This document shows positions 63,558 to 64,000 of a stretch of DNA of 64,000 bases, one piece after another. Source of the stretch: Bacillota bacterium (GTDB lineage: Bacteria; Bacillota; Clostridia; Christensenellales; CAG-138); NCBI GenBank assembly GCA_023400985.1, contig JAEXEN010000038.1, positions 186,001 to 250,000 of the forward strand, read 5' to 3'. The notes under the pieces are model-generated. The model searched no databases and was not told where the DNA came from. It worked only from the letters and a program-made list of their open reading frames with translations. The translations under genes and the position numbers were made by a program. The first letter of the stretch is position 1; each line of letters begins with the position of its first letter.

Positions 63558-64000
63558 ATGATGCGGTTTTTGCTGGCGCTTCTACTGTTTGGCGCATGCA
63601 GCTTCGTGGGGTTTGCAAAGGCTAAATCCCTTAAACGCCGTCTCGACGTTGTGGAGGGTTTCCTTTTGGATATCAAGCAGCTGAGTATTTTGATGCAGTA
63701 TAAAAGAACGCCTATCGCTTCGCTCGTCAAAGAACTCGAAGGGAGTGCGCTGGGGCCGTTTTGGGAAATGTTTCTCGATAGGCTTACGCGCGGCGGGCCG
63801 ATCGCCGACGCATGGAAAGCGGCGCTTGATCATATGCGCGAGAGCGACGGCGATTTTTTTTATCTTGCGGACGAGGAAGCGCGCGTGCTGGGCGATTTTG
63901 GCGACAGCCTCGGCACGAGTGACTTCACGGCGCAAAAGGCGAACATGGAGATGGCGCTTGCGAGGCTTGCGGTGCAGGCGGAGACGCTTAAACGCGAAGT
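63558..64000 (+). CDS. spoIIIAB: Stage III sporulation protein AB (3' end cut by window edge)
   Basis: Open from ATG 63558 (or 63561) after GAGGGG to the window end, about 147 residues. N-terminal membrane segment (FLLALLLFGACSFVGFAKAK) followed by LKRRLDVVEGFLLDIKQLSI and a type II secretion F-like helical domain. Second gene of spoIIIA; the last about 25 residues are missing. Confidence 0.93.
   Translation, partial: MMRFLLALLLFGACSFVGFAKAKSLKRRLDVVEGFLLDIKQLSILMQYKRTPIASLVKELEGSALGPFWEMFLDRLTRGGPIADAWKAALDHMRESDGDFFYLADEEARVLGDFGDSLGTSDFTAQKANMEMALARLAVQAETLKRE

Overview
The window is a gene-dense stretch of chromosome from a Gram-positive, spore-forming (or recently spore-forming) member of the Firmicutes, class Clostridia. 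The basis is gene content and order: recO, ppdK, dgt-like, dnaG and rpoD together; ylxM-ffh-rpsP-khpA-rimM-trmD-rplS-rbgA-rnhB-yraN; yifB-dprA-topA-trmFO-hslVU; hrcA-grpE-dnaK-dnaJ-prmA-rsmE-mtaB-hinT-rpsU; ylmC, nrdR and pgeF; then spoIIIAA-spoIIIAB. A single-subunit glycyl-tRNA synthetase, a Clostridia-type PPDK, a CIRCE/HrcA heat-shock operon and many TTG/GTG starts with strong Shine-Dalgarno sites agree with this. I cannot name the genus. I see no rRNA, tRNA, IS element, prophage or CRISPR array.

Layout. 1-1560: minus-strand PadR, DUF1700-like and DUF4097 operon with a clear PadR-type operator. 1683-10402: yqzL (opposite strand), recO, ppdK, a decayed oxidoreductase, dgt-like, dnaG, rpoD. 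10458-15907: two small unknown divergent genes, nth, obgE, yhbY, an unknown membrane protein, and a nadD-yqeK fusion. 15925-22478: ribosome, SRP and tRNA-modification block. 22578-26723: a 1238-residue protein with two GT-C glycosyltransferase modules, plus a GtrA-type flippase. 26754-35947: yifB (apparent CTG start), dprA, topA, trmFO, hslV, hslU, and an SleB-like lipoprotein where B. subtilis carries codY. 36020-38425: a nucleotidyltransferase fused to a sugar-phosphomutase-like domain that has lost its catalytic motifs. 38474-38753: a 280-bp element with 28-bp terminal inverted repeats that folds as a cloverleaf. 38772-47455: trmL, rplM-rpsI, trxB, glmM, lipoproteins and small proteins, glyS, a Cys/Asn-rich small protein, and a GIY-YIG protein. 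47581-59705: lepA, hemW, the heat-shock operon, RNA modification, rpsU. 59886-64000: ylmC, nrdR, pgeF, then the spoIIIA operon, which runs off the right edge.

Most genes are housekeeping: DNA replication and repair, ribosome maturation, tRNA modification, protein quality control. The accessory signal lies in (i) three hairpin-dense intergenic islands (28271-28383, 50603-50835, 59230-59392) and the 38474-38753 cloverleaf; (ii) two places where a terminator-like hairpin carries the Shine-Dalgarno of the next gene in its 3' arm (36020 and 61971); (iii) unusual fusions and degenerate enzymes in surface-polysaccharide genes; and (iv) several unrecognised small or secreted proteins. No complete new defence, toxin or biosynthetic system is evident. 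The 280-bp cloverleaf is my best candidate for something undescribed.
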